A stretch of DNA of 64,000 nt from SG8-4 sp964598225 (GTDB lineage Bacteria > Planctomycetota > Phycisphaerae > Sedimentisphaerales > Anaerobacaceae), in contig CAZRBG010000010.1 in assembly GCA_964598225.1 (NCBI GenBank), positions 48,859 to 112,858 of the forward strand. Reading direction: 5' to 3'. The position numbers and the translations under genes were made by a program. The notes under the pieces were generated by a model. That model was not told the DNA's origin. It made no database searches and saw nothing but the letters and a program-made list of their open reading frames with translations. Shown here piece after piece: positions 62,343 to 64,000 of this stretch. Numbering within the stretch: the stretch's first letter is position 1; each line of letters starts with the position of its first letter.

Positions 62343-63302
62343 TTAACTTCTCCAGGGACGCTGCCTGCTCAAACCTTTGGAAAGAATGTCTTTTGCCAGC
62401 AGCACGTCTTCTCTGACCTGGAAATCGAACATGCCGGCACAGATGAAGTCGGCTCCATTTTCGTAGGCAAATTTGAACGCCTCTCTCGGATGGATGGCGC
62501 CGGCGGCCATAACTTTGTATGCGATCCAGGGCTTATCGACCTTCTTCATGAACTCGATCGTCTGCTCCGGAGTTTTGGACCAGATGTTGTCGTGCTCGGG
62601 TTGCCTCTCAGCCGACCAATACTTGTGGCTGTGTAAAGTCTTCATGTAGAAGTCTACGTTGAGACCCTCTTTCTCGCACGCCATCGGGACCTGAACGCTG
62701 TGACCGCCGACACCCGCGACCACGCCGTTTTGCTTGATGAAGTCGACGGCCTTTCCGAGAAGGTCCGCCCGGCCGTTGGCGATGTACCTGTCTGCAACTC
62801 CACCATGCACGTAGACCGCAGATGCTCCGTTGTCGATGGCCTTCTTCGCTTCGCCCGTCGGATCGCTCGTAGTCATCTTCACCTGGGCGATCCATTGCAG
62901 CTTGCCGCCACGGTTGTTCCAATACTTGTTCATAATTCTGATACAGTGCTCATCGAGCCGTAGAATGGCCGTGTTGATGCCGACTTCTTCGCATATCCCG
63001 AAGGTCTCCATCACCTTGTCGTCGGTGAAGTACTTTCTCAGCAGGGAAGATACGTAAATCAGGTCCCTGGCGTGCGCGAATCCACTGATGAGATTGCCGC
63101 CGCAGAATACTCTGCTTATCGTGAGGTTACCGATCTTGCCCATCGGCATGCCTTTTACCGAGCCTCCGGGGGCGCCCGCTGCCGGCTTGCTGGAGCTTGC
63201 CCCCAGAAGGGCCTTTTCTTCGAGACTCATAGCCAGCGCAGCCGCAGGCGATGCCACTACGGATTTTTTCAGGAAATTGCGGCGATTCAGGTTGTCCGAC
63301 AT
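62343..63302 (-). CDS. Tat-exported aldo/keto-reductase-like TIM-barrel protein
   Basis: A 319-residue protein with a Tat signal (NRRNFLKKSVVASPAAALAM). The mature part (MGKIGNLTISRVFCGGNLIS; VYVHGGVADRY; YENGADFICAGMFDFQVRED) resembles planctomycete proteins distantly related to aldo/keto reductases. The usual Asp-Tyr-Lys-His catalytic set and a clear NADP site are not evident, so enzyme activity is uncertain. It is the third protein here with a Tat signal on a normally cytoplasmic TIM-barrel fold. Confidence 0.65.
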   Translation of the reverse strand: MSDNLNRRNFLKKSVVASPAAALAMSLEEKALLGASSSKPAAGAPGGSVKGMPMGKIGNLTISRVFCGGNLISGFAHARDLIYVSSLLRKYFTDDKVMETFGICEEVGINTAILRLDEHCIRIMNKYWNNRGGKLQWIAQVKMTTSDPTGEAKKAIDNGASAVYVHGGVADRYIANGRADLLGKAVDFIKQNGVVAGVGGHSVQVPMACEKEGLNVDFYMKTLHSHKYWSAERQPEHDNIWSKTPEQTIEFMKKVDKPWIAYKVMAAGAIHPREAFKFAYENGADFICAGMFDFQVREDVLLAKDILSKGLSRQRPWRS

Positions 63303-63531
63303 AATTCACCCCACTTATTTATTTTCGATTTACGATTACGGCTTCGCCGATCTTTTACAATATTAAAGCACTCTAACAAAACCCAACCTGTCATTCCGAG
63401 CTTGCCGAGGAACCTATTAAAACAGACCCGCGAAGCGGTTCCTTATTCTTTTGCTTCGGTTTTGTTAGAGCCTATAAATAATAAATCATAAATCTCCTTT
63501 TGTCCAGACCATAATCATCGAAATGGCCGGT

Positions 63532-63877
63532 TCACTCCCCGCCGCGAGCCTCGACCATCTGCGTCATCAGGCCGTACTGGTTCCCGCCCGGATAGTGCTG
63601 CGTGTGGAACTTCTCCGGAATCCACTTGCCGTCAAGGAAGTCCGCCGCGGCCGACCGACTATACGCCGCCCTCGAGGCATCAATAAGCTTTCAGCTCATG
63701 ATGTATTCAAAGACTTCCTCCTTTCCAGGCTTTCCTGTCGCTCATTGGCTTTGTTTCCGGCGGCGCCGGGATGAGCTGTATCCTTATAATCCCTTTCCAG
63801 AAAAGATGTTCTGTCAACCAAGTCCTGCATAAATTGGGTTTGTTTTACGAAATTATCTGTGTAAGCTCCGCTCGTTT
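63532..63877 (-). pseudogene. decayed gene fragment with frameshift and in-frame TGA
   Basis: Three pieces of protein-like sequence lie in order on the minus strand. The first (VKQTQFMQDLVDRTSFLERD, then HPGAAGNKANERQESLERRK) is in one frame; a shift near 63710 leads to EEVFEYIMS in another; a TGA at 63691-63693 interrupts; the same frame then continues KLIDASRAAYSRSAAADFLD, GKWIPEKFHTQHYPGGNQYG and LMTQMVEARGGE to a TGA at 63532-63534. The 5' end is replaced by a repeat (63878-63911). Read together they look like the C-terminus of one lost protein of unknown family. Confidence 0.55.
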
Positions 63878-63911
63878 CGAATCCTTCGACATTGCTCAGG
63901 ACAGGCTTCGG
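63878..63911. repeat. dispersed repeat with CTTCGACATTGCTCAGGACAG
   Basis: The stretch TCCTTCGACATTGCTCAGGA followed by CAGGCTTCG is a short dispersed element of a type common in environmental bacteria, where it is often read as a PVLSNVEG-like peptide. It sits at the upstream edge of the decayed gene. Confidence 0.5.
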
Positions 63912-64000
63912 ATTGCGTGCTCCGACTTTCCCGCCGAAGGCGGGCGGTCGAGTAGGTGAGGAGATTGCTCTCCTCACCCCTCACAGACCCGGACTCGCGG

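Noticed and set aside
63691..63693. TGA as a selenocysteine codon
   Set aside because: A separate frameshift and a missing 5' end in the same gene fit simple decay better. It is kept only as a testable alternative in the findings.

Overview
The window looks like a chromosomal piece of a planctomycete, most likely class Phycisphaerae. This is inferred from gene content, because no rRNA or other marker gene is present. Supporting signs are Tat-exported sugar enzymes, a sulfatase, many secreted proteins of unknown function, a V/A-type ATPase, a PilM fused to a PilN-like half, and small membrane-anchored families. I found no rRNA, tRNA, CRISPR array, transposase, prophage or recognisable transcription factor.

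Layout. 1-1693 (minus): end of a V/A-type ATPase operon (subunits G/H, C, start of I). 1998-7862 (plus): Tat-exported mannonate-dehydratase-like enolase, clan A glycoside hydrolase, TctC-TctB fusion and TctA. 7804-12889 (minus): truncated HpcH/HpaI aldolase, URO-D-like protein, iron alcohol dehydrogenase, SDR and UxaE-like uronate epimerase. 13084-19265 (plus): atypical Nramp-like transporter, SDR, secreted aldose epimerase, Tat-exported TIM-barrel protein and GntP permease. 19452-28789 (minus): a ten-gene block with GarR, transaldolase, FG-GAP protein, TIM barrel, FSA-type aldolase, HAD phosphatase, a lipoyl/E3-binding protein with no acyltransferase core, class II aldolase, and E1 beta and alpha subunits; a perfect 14-bp palindrome lies just upstream. 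29015-30366 (plus): cupin and PfkB kinase. 30519-33838: small membrane proteins and an ABC ATPase. 34108-41115 (minus): secreted CBM9/Fn3-like protein, phosphomannose-isomerase-like cupin, Gfo/Idh oxidoreductase, TIM barrel and nitroreductase. 41284-52863: GH116 with an associated helical-barrel protein, coiled-coil redoxin, small proteins, sulfatase, esterase and a zinc-binding miniprotein. 53114-60718 (minus): coiled-coil lipoprotein and a three-gene PilM/N/O-like membrane platform. 60791-63302: MtaB and a Tat-exported aldo/keto-reductase-like protein. The right edge holds a decayed gene.

How it fits together. The left half reads as a sugar-acid (uronate, aldonate, aldarate) catabolic region: mutarotase, UxaE-like epimerase, oxidoreductases, mannonate-dehydratase-like enzyme, PfkB kinase, the remnant of a GarL-type aldolase, GarR, and TTT and GntP permeases. 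The right half supplies polysaccharide attack outside the cytoplasm (GH116, esterase, sulfatase, carbohydrate-binding proteins). Exact substrates are inference.

The most unusual feature is several families of short palindromic repeats. Besides intergenic copies, some lie in frame inside genes: a signal peptide, a permease loop and an epimerase. Others supply the stop codon of the gene before them. The other main points of interest are the acyltransferase-less E2 in an aldolase-containing E1 operon, the TctA/aldolase deletion scar, the Nramp-like protein without metal-binding motifs, and a 105-bp MITE-like palindrome.
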